A stretch of DNA of 8,211 bases from an uncultured Cellvibrio sp. Its GTDB lineage: Bacteria; Pseudomonadota; Gammaproteobacteria; Pseudomonadales; Cellvibrionaceae. This document shows positions 1 through 6,596 of the stretch, in pieces. The notes under the pieces were generated by a model that searched no databases, was not told the DNA's origin, and was given only the letters and a program-made list of their open reading frames with translations. Location of the stretch: positions 1 to 8,211 of the forward strand of contig CAMPIG010000210.1 in NCBI GenBank assembly GCA_946886255.1. Direction: 5' to 3'. The translations under genes and the position numbers were made by a program. Every line of letters starts with the position of its first letter. The stretch's first letter is position 1.

Positions 1-601
1 CAATAGCAAAGGACTCTACGGGGTGCGTCACAACGCTATCCATACCGACGACAGCGTGATCAGCGATAGTGACACCGTCGACAACGCCGACATGTGCACC
101 TAACCAGACATCGTAGCCCAGGGCGATGCCTTTGGATGTGACCGGCTGATCACTGATAGGCCTCGTGGAGGACATACCGTGATTGAAAGCATACAAATGG
201 CAATAAGCAGCCAGGCGTGAATCATCACCGATAACAATGCCTTTGCTGCCGCCATCCAGCGTAACATGATGATTAATGGATACGTTGTTGCCCAGGGTGA
301 TCGGCCCATGAAGCACCGCATCAGCGGCGATAAAACTGTTGTCGCCTATCACGATGGTTCGGCCGGGCTCGGCAAATAAACGCGCTTCCGGCGCGATAAA
401 ACAATTCTTGCCGATCACAATATTTTCCATCGCTTGCAAATATGCTTGCCACTCATCTTGCCAGGCTTGTGCCCAGACACGATGGTTCGGCTTTAGCCGC
501 GCATACAGCCAGGGCATATAGCTCAAACGCAACTGATGTTGCTGGCGATATTTTTCGAGATGGGATTCGCTGACGTGCGGAGGAATTTTTTCAGTGGTCA
601 T
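1..601 (-). CDS. Hexapeptide-repeat (left-handed beta-helix) acyltransferase, C-terminus cut by window edge
   Basis: Reading the minus strand from the ATG at 601 gives 200 codons open to the window edge, so the C-terminus is missing. Residues 1-60 form a hydrophilic, aromatic-rich N-terminal region. From about residue 61 there are hexapeptide-type repeats (IVIGKN, IVIGDN, ITLGNN, IVIGDD, IALGYD) as in left-handed beta-helix transferases. The stretch from FNHG (His141) to VWLGAHVGVVDGVTIADHAVVGMDSVVT resembles the maltose/galactoside O-acetyltransferase group, where the equivalent His is catalytic. An acyl-CoA-dependent O- or N-acetyltransferase acting on a sugar or other small molecule is therefore likely, but the substrate cannot be told. 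There is no clear Shine-Dalgarno; the start was chosen because it is the first ATG and no better one follows before the repeats. It is transcribed away from the 602-975 gap, with no visible operon partner inside the window. Confidence 0.85.
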   Translation of the reverse strand, partial: MTTEKIPPHVSESHLEKYRQQHQLRLSYMPWLYARLKPNHRVWAQAWQDEWQAYLQAMENIVIGKNCFIAPEARLFAEPGRTIVIGDNSFIAADAVLHGPITLGNNVSINHHVTLDGGSKGIVIGDDSRLAAYCHLYAFNHGMSSTRPISDQPVTSKGIALGYDVWLGAHVGVVDGVTIADHAVVGMDSVVTHPVESFAI

Positions 602-975
602 GCAGGACGCTTTTCGAGTATTTACCGAAAGAAGCGTGAGCTTATACGCAAGCCTTGTTGAAGGGAAGAGGGTGTCCGCGTTGGCTGCCGGTAATCATGT
701 GATACGTTAATCTGTTCTTACCTCGTATCGTCCATGATTGAGCAGATCTAACGTCATCCGGGGCACCGCGATAGGCGCTCATAGGGTAATGAAATATGGG
801 TCCCGTTCGTGCAGCCAACAGCGGACACTTGAAGCTAGTATAAACTTTCGCCCATCAGATGCTATGGCCTGGATAGTTTTTTGCGGCGCAAACCTGTGCA
901 TTCATATGGTTGAATGAGTATATGGCTGTTATGCTCAAGCAGAATTTTATCGATCTTATTAGCGGCATTGTTTTT
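602..975. other. Gene-free divergent intergenic region with several inverted repeats
   Basis: This interval separates the minus-strand acyltransferase from the plus-strand pseudouridine synthase, so it should hold promoters for both. I see no convincing protein gene in it. It contains a hairpin just before the acyltransferase start (607-616 with 626-637), a 157-bp segment bounded by near-perfect 17/18-nt inverted repeats (672-828), and inner hairpins listed separately. Possible -10 boxes are TATAAG on the minus strand (641-646) and TATAAA on the plus strand (839-844). Neither has a good -35 partner, so I do not claim a promoter. The open frame continues upstream of 976 to an ATG at 910, but that extension lacks family similarity. 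Confidence 0.6.
672..828. repeat. 157-bp segment bounded by 17/18-nt inverted repeats
   Basis: The left arm 672-688 reads GTGTCCGCGTTGGCTGC and the right arm 811-828 reads GCAGCCAACAGCGGACAC. They are reverse complements except for one extra base in the right arm. Two further complementary pairs lie inside. One is an imperfect hairpin (693-699 with 733-739, then 701-706 with 724-729). The other is a competing pairing (705-714 with 743-753, one bulged base). The layout fits a small non-autonomous mobile or MITE-like relic, or a structured leader RNA. No transposase or clear target-site duplication is visible, so the nature is unresolved. Confidence 0.5.
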
Positions 976-1656
976 ATGTATGACTTGCTCGACGACACAG
1001 CAGATTTTATCGTCATCTATAAATACCCTGATGTCAGTTTTCACCGTGAAGGTGACCAGGCGGGATTATTTGAAACCGTAAAACAGCAGCAGATTCTCAA
1101 TGAACTTTATCCTGTTCATCGTTTGGATAAAGTCACCTCCGGTATTTTAATTATGGCGAAAACGGCCACGGCTAATCGTATGCTGGGGGAAGCCTTTGCC
1201 CAGCGACAAGTAGAAAAATATTATCTGGCTATCAGCAAACGTAAGCCCCGGAAAAAGCAAGGCTTGATTAAGGGCGATATGAAACGCGCGCGACGCAGTG
1301 CCTGGAAATTAACGATTAACCAGAGTAATCCTGCCATTACGCAATTCTTCAGTAAATCGCTCGGCGACGGAGAGCGTTTGTTTTTAGTAAAGCCTTATAC
1401 AGGGCAGACCCATCAAATTCGCGTTGCGCTAAAAAGCATCGGCGCGCCTATCTGGGGCGATGAACTTTATGGTGGACAGGATGTGCATGCAGATCGCACT
1501 TACTTGCATGCCTTTCAATTGCGTTTTCCGCTCAATGGTAAGACCTATTGCTATCAGGTTATGCCGCGCCATGGAGACGTATTTTTGCAACCACGCTTCA
1601 TTGAAGCGATGCAAGATTTTATGCACCCTGACACTTTGGCCTGGCCAGCGTTATGA
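976..1656 (+). CDS. RluA-family pseudouridine synthase (TIGR01621-like subgroup)
   Basis: The 226-residue product is a stand-alone RluA-type catalytic domain with no S4 domain, predicted to isomerise uridine to pseudouridine in structural RNA in the cytoplasm. The motif HRLDKVTSG carries the catalytic Asp (Asp51). Other family landmarks are VEKYYLAI, a basic RKPRKKQGLIKGDM segment, RRSAWKL, PYTGQTHQIRVALKSIG and a YLHAFQLRF block, as in the TIGR01621 subgroup whose RNA target is, to my knowledge, not firmly assigned. The ATG at 976 (MYDLLDDTADF) is preferred because family members begin at this point. The in-frame ATG at 910 would add 22 residues without similarity. Neither start has a good ribosome binding site. 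The N-terminal motif, usually NKPPG or NKHPG, reads YKYPD here, which is divergent. The stop overlaps the next gene's start as ATGA, so the two are probably co-transcribed and translationally coupled. Confidence 0.9.
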   Translation: MYDLLDDTADFIVIYKYPDVSFHREGDQAGLFETVKQQQILNELYPVHRLDKVTSGILIMAKTATANRMLGEAFAQRQVEKYYLAISKRKPRKKQGLIKGDMKRARRSAWKLTINQSNPAITQFFSKSLGDGERLFLVKPYTGQTHQIRVALKSIGAPIWGDELYGGQDVHADRTYLHAFQLRFPLNGKTYCYQVMPRHGDVFLQPRFIEAMQDFMHPDTLAWPAL

Positions 1657-3161
1657 AATATCGCGCTACCATTTTTACAGCCTGTATTTTGTTGTCAGCC
1701 GTTTTGCTTGTGATACTTTTTTTTCATCCGACAGCACCGTCAAATGAGCAATCAACCCCGTCATCTTTGAATCTTGACGAATATCGCGTTGTATTTAAAA
1801 ACTGTTGGTTCGAAGTCCCATGGCAGGAAAATATTCGTTGCGGTGAGTTGCACACTGCGGCATCGACGGGCAGTTTTGTATTGCCGGTGGTGATTATTGA
1901 AGATCCTGGTTATGACAAAAAACTGGACGCTGTCTTTTATTTGCAAGGTGGTCCGGGAGCGGGTGCCGGCTTGAATGATGAAGGCATCGCCTACTGGTTA
2001 CGTTGGCGTGACAACATGGCGCTGGGGCGTGATCTCATTCTTATGGACCCGCGTGGTACCGGGCGCAGCCGCCCCGCGCTTCAATGTCGGGAATACGACG
2101 AGCTTAGCCTTGCAGTGTTAAAGCGTAATGCTACCGTGCTTGAGGAACTGCGCGAGGGCTACACGGTGCTGGATCGTTGTTTTGCACAACTGCGCAAGGC
2201 AAAGCCACCGTTTAATCCCGAGCATTACGGTACTCAACGCCATGCGCAGGATGTGCGGGCACTGATGAAATTATTGCCTTACGAGCAATGGAATTTATTG
2301 GGTGTGTCTTATGGAACCCGCGTTGCCATAGAAGCAACAAACGTGCACGCAGGATCAAAGAACAATTCGGTGCGCAGCCTAATTCTGGATTCGGTTTATC
2401 CAGCCAACCGTGGTGGCGTAACAAGTTTCCCCGCCGTGCTCGACCGGGCATTCGCAAATTTTTTCCAGTGGTGTGAAGCAACCGAATCCTGCGCAACGGA
2501 CCTGCCAATTGAACTTGCTCTGGGTGCCGCGTTGAGTCAATTGCGAGAAGCGCCGGTTACCTTAACTGTAGCACGGCGCAATGGTGATATTCCGGTGGAG
2601 TTGGTGGTTAATGATCATCGTTTTATATCAGCCGTTTTTTCAGCGCTTTACAGCAAGCATCAATGGTCACGCATCCCCGATGCTATTAATGCAGTTCTCG
2701 ACAATGATAACCGTGCACTCCTGTCATTAATGGAGCCTTTTGTTGAGAATGCGTTGGATGACGATTTTTACAGCCTGGTATTTATGGCGGTGGACTGCCG
2801 GGACCACGGCATATCATCCCGCGAAGCCTATCAGCAGGAGCTGGAAAAATATCCGCGTTGGCGTGAGTACGCAAGTGATTTATGGCAATATCAGGCGTGT
2901 CATTTTTTATCGGAAGAAACGGTGAGCGTTGCATCGATATCGGCTTTGTCGGATGTACCTGCACTGATTTTGGCGGGTGAACTTGACCCTATTACACCCG
3001 TTGAGTGGGCTCAGTCATTACATCGCGAGTGGCCGAATAGTCAGTTGCATGTGGTGCCGAATACCGGGCATGCGGTGATCAATAGCGATGATTGTGTGTA
3101 TCAATCTTTACGATCTTTTTTGGATGAGCCGACTAAATCGGTAAGTTTCTGTGCGGAGTAG
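1653..3161 (+). CDS. Alpha/beta hydrolase, tripeptidyl aminopeptidase / proline iminopeptidase-like (peptidase S33 type)
   Basis: This 502-residue protein starts with a hydrophobic segment (about residues 7-24) after MKYR, a signal peptide or membrane anchor with no obvious cleavage site, so the enzyme is probably outside the cytoplasm. The catalytic domain shows the oxyanion-hole motif GGPG (99-102), MDPRGTGRS (131-139), the nucleophile elbow GVSYGT (Ser219), the acid in GELDPITP (Asp445) and the base in NTGHAV (His473). The last part (about 410-490) matches the TAP-like C-terminal domain of Streptomyces-type tripeptidyl aminopeptidases. The family removes N-terminal residues from peptides, or acts as an esterase; the actual substrate is unknown. 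About ten cysteines beyond the membrane segment would fit disulfide bonding in the periplasm. The start overlaps the preceding pseudouridine synthase stop (ATGA), which argues for an operon. No strong terminator follows. Confidence 0.9.
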   Translation: MKYRATIFTACILLSAVLLVILFFHPTAPSNEQSTPSSLNLDEYRVVFKNCWFEVPWQENIRCGELHTAASTGSFVLPVVIIEDPGYDKKLDAVFYLQGGPGAGAGLNDEGIAYWLRWRDNMALGRDLILMDPRGTGRSRPALQCREYDELSLAVLKRNATVLEELREGYTVLDRCFAQLRKAKPPFNPEHYGTQRHAQDVRALMKLLPYEQWNLLGVSYGTRVAIEATNVHAGSKNNSVRSLILDSVYPANRGGVTSFPAVLDRAFANFFQWCEATESCATDLPIELALGAALSQLREAPVTLTVARRNGDIPVELVVNDHRFISAVFSALYSKHQWSRIPDAINAVLDNDNRALLSLMEPFVENALDDDFYSLVFMAVDCRDHGISSREAYQQELEKYPRWREYASDLWQYQACHFLSEETVSVASISALSDVPALILAGELDPITPVEWAQSLHREWPNSQLHVVPNTGHAVINSDDCVYQSLRSFLDEPTKSVSFCAE

Positions 3162-3234
3162 GTTTTTTTAACCGCTAGATTTTTCAGAGGGCTGACGAGG
3201 GGCATGTAAATAGTTCGTCATTAGCACAATACAA

Positions 3235-3340
3235 GTTTGGCGTTAGGCCTTTTGTTTCGAAACCCTCAAGTCACGGACGACTTGAGGGAGCTACAAGGAT
3301 GTATTCATGCGTTTTCGAAACAAAAGGCCTAATGACAAAC
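3235..3340. repeat. Nested palindromic intergenic element (REP/MITE-like)
   Basis: The outer arms 3235-3262 and 3313-3340 are complementary over 28 positions with one mismatch and one G-T pair, including a perfect 20-nt core (3243-3262 with 3313-3332, TTAGGCCTTTTGTTTCGAAA and its complement). Directly inside the left arm is a perfect 10-bp hairpin (3263-3272 with 3279-3288, six-base loop). An unpaired 24-nt stretch (3289-3312) then completes the interior. It sits between the convergent hydrolase and ppnP genes. The structure resembles repetitive extragenic palindromes of marine and soil gammaproteobacteria. There is no U-run, so it is not a canonical intrinsic terminator, although it could stall or protect transcript ends. 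Confidence 0.7.
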
Positions 3341-3370
3341 GGGCTACCGCGTGCCAACAACAAATCCACC

Positions 3371-3652
3371 TTATTCGTACAAACACAAATAAGCTGTTTC
3401 AACATCAGCAGTCACTTTAAAACGTTGGTTCGCTTCAACTTCAAACGTTTCACCAGCCTTAAATGTTTGCGCGGTTTCGCTGCCAGGGAGGATAACGGTC
3501 AGGCTGCCGCTGGTAACGGTCATGTATTCTTTCTGGCTGGTGCCAAATTCATAATCGCCCTTTGCCATAACACCAACGGTGGCGGGCAGGGTTTCGGTTT
3601 GAAAGGCGATGGATTTTACGGCGCCGTTGAAGTACTCGTTAACTTTAAACAT
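3371..3652 (-). CDS. ppnP: Pyrimidine/purine nucleoside phosphorylase PpnP
   Basis: The 93-residue product matches E. coli PpnP (formerly YaiE, DUF1255; 94 residues) in length and pattern. It begins [15 protein letters not shown] and continues through [39 protein letters not shown] and a C-terminal AYLCLYE. The family is a small cupin that phosphorolyses several purine and pyrimidine nucleosides to free base and ribose-1-phosphate in the cytoplasm, a salvage function. The start at 3652 is chosen from the family N-terminus and because GGGAG (3661-3665 on the minus strand) lies 8 nt upstream. An upstream in-frame start would add only MLLGDQP. The gene is monocistronic in appearance: the tRNA-Asn terminator lies upstream and the hydrolase converges from the other side. 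I see no clear promoter in the 74-nt gap. Confidence 0.93.
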   Translation of the reverse strand: MFKVNEYFNGAVKSIAFQTETLPATVGVMAKGDYEFGTSQKEYMTVTSGSLTVILPGSETAQTFKAGETFEVEANQRFKVTADVETAYLCLYE

Positions 3653-3726
3653 GGGCTGGTCTCCCAATAGCATCTGGACCCAAGAGGGTGGTTAATGGCG
3701 GATGCGAAGGTCCACCAAACGGGCAT

Positions 3727-3757
3727 AAAAAAGGCCGCAATCTATGCGGCCTTTTTC
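3727..3757 (-). terminator. Intrinsic terminator of tRNA-Asn (works on both strands by sequence)
   Basis: A perfect 7-bp GC-rich stem, GGCCGCA (3733-3739) with TGCGGCC (3745-3751), encloses a five-base loop. It is flanked by A6 on the left and T5 on the right, so either strand reads stem-loop plus U-run. On the minus strand it lies 11 nt past the CCA end of tRNA-Asn and ahead of ppnP, which makes it the natural end of the tRNA transcript. Confidence 0.88.
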
Positions 3758-3767
3758 ATCTTTAATC

Positions 3768-3843
3768 TGGCTCCGCCTGCTGGACTCGAACCAGCGACCC
3801 AATGATTAACAGTCATTTGCTCTACCGACTGAGCTAAGGCGGA
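3768..3843 (-). tRNA. tRNA-Asn (GTT)
   Basis: The minus strand reads a complete 76-nt cloverleaf with the CCA end encoded. The acceptor stem pairs TCCGCCT with AGGCGGA, the D-arm is TAGCTCAGTCGGTAGAGC, the anticodon loop is CTGTTAA with GTT at 3810-3808, and the T-arm contains GGTTCGAGTCC. The discriminator base is G, as expected for tRNA-Asn. It decodes AAC and AAU. It appears to be a single-gene transcription unit with its own promoter upstream and intrinsic terminator downstream. Confidence 0.97.
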
Positions 3844-3873
3844 ATTACGGCTTCCTGTTCGGAAGTGGTGCGT

Positions 3874-3902
3874 ATCCTATAGTCGAAGCCCCCCTCGGTC
3901 AA
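3874..3902 (-). promoter_or_regulatory. Sigma-70 type promoter of tRNA-Asn
   Basis: On the minus strand, TTGACC (3902-3897) and TAGGAT (3879-3874) are separated by 17 nt, close to consensus. Transcription would start near 3867, about 24 nt before the mature tRNA 5' end. The bases after the -10 box (ACGCACC) are GC-rich, as in stringently controlled stable-RNA promoters. The leader carries a 5-bp hairpin (3851-3855 with 3861-3865). Confidence 0.7.
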
Positions 3903-4074
3903 CCCCTTTTTTCAAAAAAATCATGGGTCTAGCGCTGTTAAAGGCGGCATTGAAACCTGTCCGCTCAAATATTCCCCAAGCTGTATTAAGACTGTTCAAA
4001 ATGGCTTTGGACGAGATAGGTATCCTGTGATTATTGCTTATTTGAAAAGGGCTTGGCTGAGTAAATAACCTGAA

Positions 4075-5124
4075 TCAATGGCCGAGGGTCACCAACTTGA
4101 AGCTGCCATTGTTCGCCAGGATATTCACTTGGCGGAAATGCTGCCGGGCTTTTCTTTCCAGGGGAATAAACTGGTTTACGACAAATAACGCGGTGCCGTG
4201 TCGGGCCAATAGACGCTTGGTGCTGAGGATAAATTTGTCCGTCAGGTCGCCGTCCACGCTAAACCCTTGATGGAACGGCGGATTACAGAGGATGAGGTCG
4301 AAGGTCTGCTGAATCTGGTCCCCTGCATCGGCCGCAATGACATCGGCGGTGATGTTATTCAGTTCGCAATTGTGGCGTGCGATATGGAGCGCCGCTGCGT
4401 TATTGTCGGTCAGTGTCCGCTGTTCCAGTGGCAGATCGGCGGTCATCAGGGTCAGGTATCCGTAGCCGCAGCCCAGATCCAGCAGTCGGGTGGGTTGCTC
4501 AGGCAGTTGCGCCAAGAGTGCGGGCAATGCCTGAATCAGAAATTCACTGCCTTGGTCGATCTTGTTCCAGCCGAACAAGCCGGGTTTGCTATGGATGGTT
4601 ACGCCATCAGGTGAATCGATGGGGCGCAATTGCGGGTAAGCGTTATCGTCCAGCCATTGATCATTCTGTGGCATCAGGTTTTCCAATACGGCGGTATACA
4701 CCATGCCATTTTTTTGCGCCGATACCTTGCAACCAAAAAGTTTACCTGCTTTATCGATGTAGGTTTTTATCCCTTCATTTTTTTGCCCGCAGAGAAATAA
4801 TTTACCGCCCGGTATCAACAACCGATACGCTTGATTAATGATGTGATGCGTAACCGGTTTTTCTTTGGATATGCGGTAAAACACATGGCTTAACGAGGCG
4901 GCTTTTATCTCACTGAAATCGAAATCGCAGAACCGATGGTGGAATCCCAATCGCTCCGCTTGTTGAGCAACATCCCAGCGGTTGGTCATTAAGAAAGGTT
5001 TGTTTGGCCATTGACCAATAGTTGGTAATGACGTTAATACGTTTTCATCGCTGCACCACAAGGCTTCAGCAGCATTTTCCTGAGCAATCATCTGGGTAAG
5101 CCAGGTGAGGGCAGCATCATTCAT
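4075..5124 (-). CDS. rsmC: RsmC/RlmG-type rRNA (guanine-N2)-methyltransferase, probably RsmC
   Basis: This 349-residue protein has the two-domain build of RsmC (343 residues in E. coli). A degenerate N-terminal methyltransferase-like half (about 1-165, with IPGGKLFLCGQKNEG) precedes a catalytic C-terminal half. The SAM-binding motif I is LLDLGCGYGY (214-223) and the catalytic motif IV is NPPFHQG from residue 281. The linker PGLFGWNKIDQGSEFLI matches the GVFSRDGLDVGSQLLL region of the family. RsmC methylates G1207 of 16S rRNA and the related RlmG methylates G1835 of 23S rRNA. Length and the QKNEGIK segment favour RsmC, but RlmG-like specificity is not excluded. The start at 5124 is one base after the rsuA stop, with no distinct ribosome binding site, so translational coupling is likely. 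It is the last gene of the truC-rsuA-rsmC run. No clear terminator follows. Confidence 0.87.
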   Translation of the reverse strand: MNDAALTWLTQMIAQENAAEALWCSDENVLTSLPTIGQWPNKPFLMTNRWDVAQQAERLGFHHRFCDFDFSEIKAASLSHVFYRISKEKPVTHHIINQAYRLLIPGGKLFLCGQKNEGIKTYIDKAGKLFGCKVSAQKNGMVYTAVLENLMPQNDQWLDDNAYPQLRPIDSPDGVTIHSKPGLFGWNKIDQGSEFLIQALPALLAQLPEQPTRLLDLGCGYGYLTLMTADLPLEQRTLTDNNAAALHIARHNCELNNITADVIAADAGDQIQQTFDLILCNPPFHQGFSVDGDLTDKFILSTKRLLARHGTALFVVNQFIPLERKARQHFRQVNILANNGSFKLVTLGH

Positions 5125-5125
5125 C

Positions 5126-5815
5126 TTAAACGCTCGCGATTTCCAGGTTGGTCAGGGGGCGGTATTCACCCGGCAGTAGATTGTCATCCAGTAATATTTC
5201 GCCGATACGCTCCCGATGTAATTCCACAACATGATTGCCGACAGCGGCAAACATGCGTTTTATCTGGTGATATTTCCCTTCGCGAATCGTCAGCAACGCT
5301 GAATGACTGGTGAGCAGTTGCAGTTCTGCGGGTTGAGTCGGTTTTTTTTCACCGTGCAACAAAACGCCGTCGCGGAAGGTGTCGGCGGTATGCGCGTCAA
5401 TCGCATTTGCCGTGGTAACGCGGTAGGTTTTGCTGCATTCGCGGCGCGGTGAGGTGACCTGGTGATTCCATTGGCCATCATCGGTCAGCAACACCAGTCC
5501 TGTGGTATCAATATCCAGACGGCCGACGATTTGCAGATTCGCTTTATTGGGCTCGTCTAACAAATCCAGTACGGTTGGATGTTCCCCATCGTGATTTGCG
5601 CAAATATAACCAACCGGCTTATTGAGCATGATGTAACGAACACTAAGCCTTTCAATCACTTTGTTATTAACACTAACGATGTCATCGGCTTGAATGTGCT
5701 GTGCTGCTTTGCGTGCTGTTTCATGGTTGATCGATACCGCGCCCTGCCGAATAAGTTGATGAATTTGGGAGCGTGTCAGGTCGGTGGAGTTGCCAATAAA
5801 TTTATCCAGTCTCAT
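5126..5815 (-). CDS. rsuA: 16S rRNA pseudouridine(516) synthase RsuA
   Basis: The 229-residue product parallels E. coli RsuA (231 residues) along its whole length. An N-terminal S4 RNA-binding domain begins MRLDKFIGNSTDLTRSQI (about 1-60). The catalytic domain follows, with YIMLNKPVGYICA, GRLDIDTTGLVLLTDDG (catalytic Asp101), SPRRECSKTYRV and the strongly conserved KRMFAAVGNHVVELHRERIG block. The C-terminus LLPGEYRPLTNLEIASV is also RsuA-like and separates it from RluB, RluE and RluF. It converts U516 of 16S rRNA to pseudouridine during 30S assembly. The ATG at 5815 has GGGAG (5827-5823) 7 nt upstream, inside the end of truC, with a 2-nt spacer between the truC stop and this start. The rsmC-like gene follows after 1 nt. 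All conserved residues look intact. Confidence 0.95.
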   Translation of the reverse strand: MRLDKFIGNSTDLTRSQIHQLIRQGAVSINHETARKAAQHIQADDIVSVNNKVIERLSVRYIMLNKPVGYICANHDGEHPTVLDLLDEPNKANLQIVGRLDIDTTGLVLLTDDGQWNHQVTSPRRECSKTYRVTTANAIDAHTADTFRDGVLLHGEKKPTQPAELQLLTSHSALLTIREGKYHQIKRMFAAVGNHVVELHRERIGEILLDDNLLPGEYRPLTNLEIASV

Positions 5816-5817
5816 GG

Positions 5818-6570
5818 TTATTCTCCCAGCCAGGCTGCGGGGACGGCAGAGCGCCAGTCAAAACGTTCCAGTAGTTGCATAAAGGTTTCATCCAGCGGCG
5901 CAGAAATATGTAGTGGGTGTTCTGTAAAGGGGTGGGGCAATCGGATATCGGTTGCTGCTAATAATAAACGGTGCGCATTAAAGTGTGCTTGAAAAAAACG
6001 GTTGTGATTACCCTTGCCGTGCTTGGCGTCCCCAATGATCGGGTGATTGATGTGCTTCATGTGGCGGCGAATCTGATGCTTACGGCCGGTCACGGGCTGG
6101 CACGACACCAATGAATAACGGCTTTGAGGGTATTTATCAACCTGCACGGGCAACTCAATACTCGCCAGGCGCTGGAAATGTGTGAGCGCATCCTGTGCCG
6201 GTTTATCTTTTCGCGCTTTTTTATCTGTACAGGCATCCTGTTCTTCCGTCAAAGAATGATCAATAGCCCCTTCTTCCGGAGCATAACCACGCACGATAGC
6301 GACATAATTTTTTTTCACGTGATTGGCGGCGATCAGCGTACCGAGTTTTTGTGCGCAATGGCTTGATAACGCAAATAGCAATACGCCGGAAGTCGGTTTA
6401 TCCAGGCGATGGACCGGGTATACATGTTGGCCGATTTGATCGCGCAAAATCTGTAAGGCAAAGCGAGTTTCATGTCGGTCGATAGCGCTACGGTGAACCA
6501 ATAACCCACTTGGCTTATTGATAGCAATGATGTGCTCGTCGCGATAAAGAATATCGAGTGTTTCAGGCAT
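5818..6570 (-). CDS. truC: tRNA pseudouridine(65) synthase TruC
   Basis: The 250-residue product is an RluA-family synthase without an S4 domain and aligns well with E. coli TruC. Landmarks are ILYRDEHIIAINKPSGLLVHRS, DQIGQHVYPVHRLDKPTSGVLL (catalytic Asp57), an Asp/Lys-rich insert, SRYSLVSCQPVTGRKHQIRRH, MKHINHPIIGDAKHGKGNHNR and a C-terminal LHISAPLDETFMQLLERFDWR. TruC makes pseudouridine 65 in the T-arm of tRNA-Ile and tRNA-Asp. The ATG at 6570 is preferred by family alignment; an upstream in-frame GTG at 6600 would add ten unmatched residues and fall inside a hairpin. Neither start has a good Shine-Dalgarno. It heads the truC-rsuA-rsmC run. A strong hairpin ends 26 nt before the start, and no convincing promoter is visible between it and the upstream gene. 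Confidence 0.95.
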   Translation of the reverse strand: MPETLDILYRDEHIIAINKPSGLLVHRSAIDRHETRFALQILRDQIGQHVYPVHRLDKPTSGVLLFALSSHCAQKLGTLIAANHVKKNYVAIVRGYAPEEGAIDHSLTEEQDACTDKKARKDKPAQDALTHFQRLASIELPVQVDKYPQSRYSLVSCQPVTGRKHQIRRHMKHINHPIIGDAKHGKGNHNRFFQAHFNAHRLLLAATDIRLPHPFTEHPLHISAPLDETFMQLLERFDWRSAVPAAWLGE

Positions 6571-6596
6571 GGAATGACTAATGGGGAAGGGTGTTA

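Noticed and set aside
100..321. Minus-strand 73-codon frame at the left edge
   Set aside because: It is an out-of-frame shadow of the acyltransferase, whose own frame stays open for 200 codons with hexapeptide repeats.
910..975. N-terminal extension of the RluA-like synthase from the ATG at 910
   Set aside because: The added residues match nothing in the family, and there is no ribosome binding site; family members start at the equivalent of 976.
3235..3340. Possible integron attC site, because of GTTAGGC and GCCTAAT-like ends
   Set aside because: The order is reversed from an attC site, which begins RYYYAAC and ends GTTRRRY. There is no integrase and no cassette array, and the symmetry is explained by the nested palindrome.
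3299..3670. Plus-strand open frame of 123 codons opposite ppnP
   Set aside because: It is a mirror of the well-supported ppnP gene and begins inside the palindromic element; the product resembles no known family.
3653..3673. Seven-residue N-terminal extension of ppnP
   Set aside because: Family proteins begin at the equivalent of MFKVNEY, and the GGGAG site is placed correctly for the start at 3652 but would lie within the coding sequence of the longer form.
4377..4838. Plus-strand open frame of 153 codons opposite the rsmC-like gene
   Set aside because: It is antisense to the SAM-binding region of the methyltransferase; its Arg/Ser-rich product is not protein-like and has no start signals.
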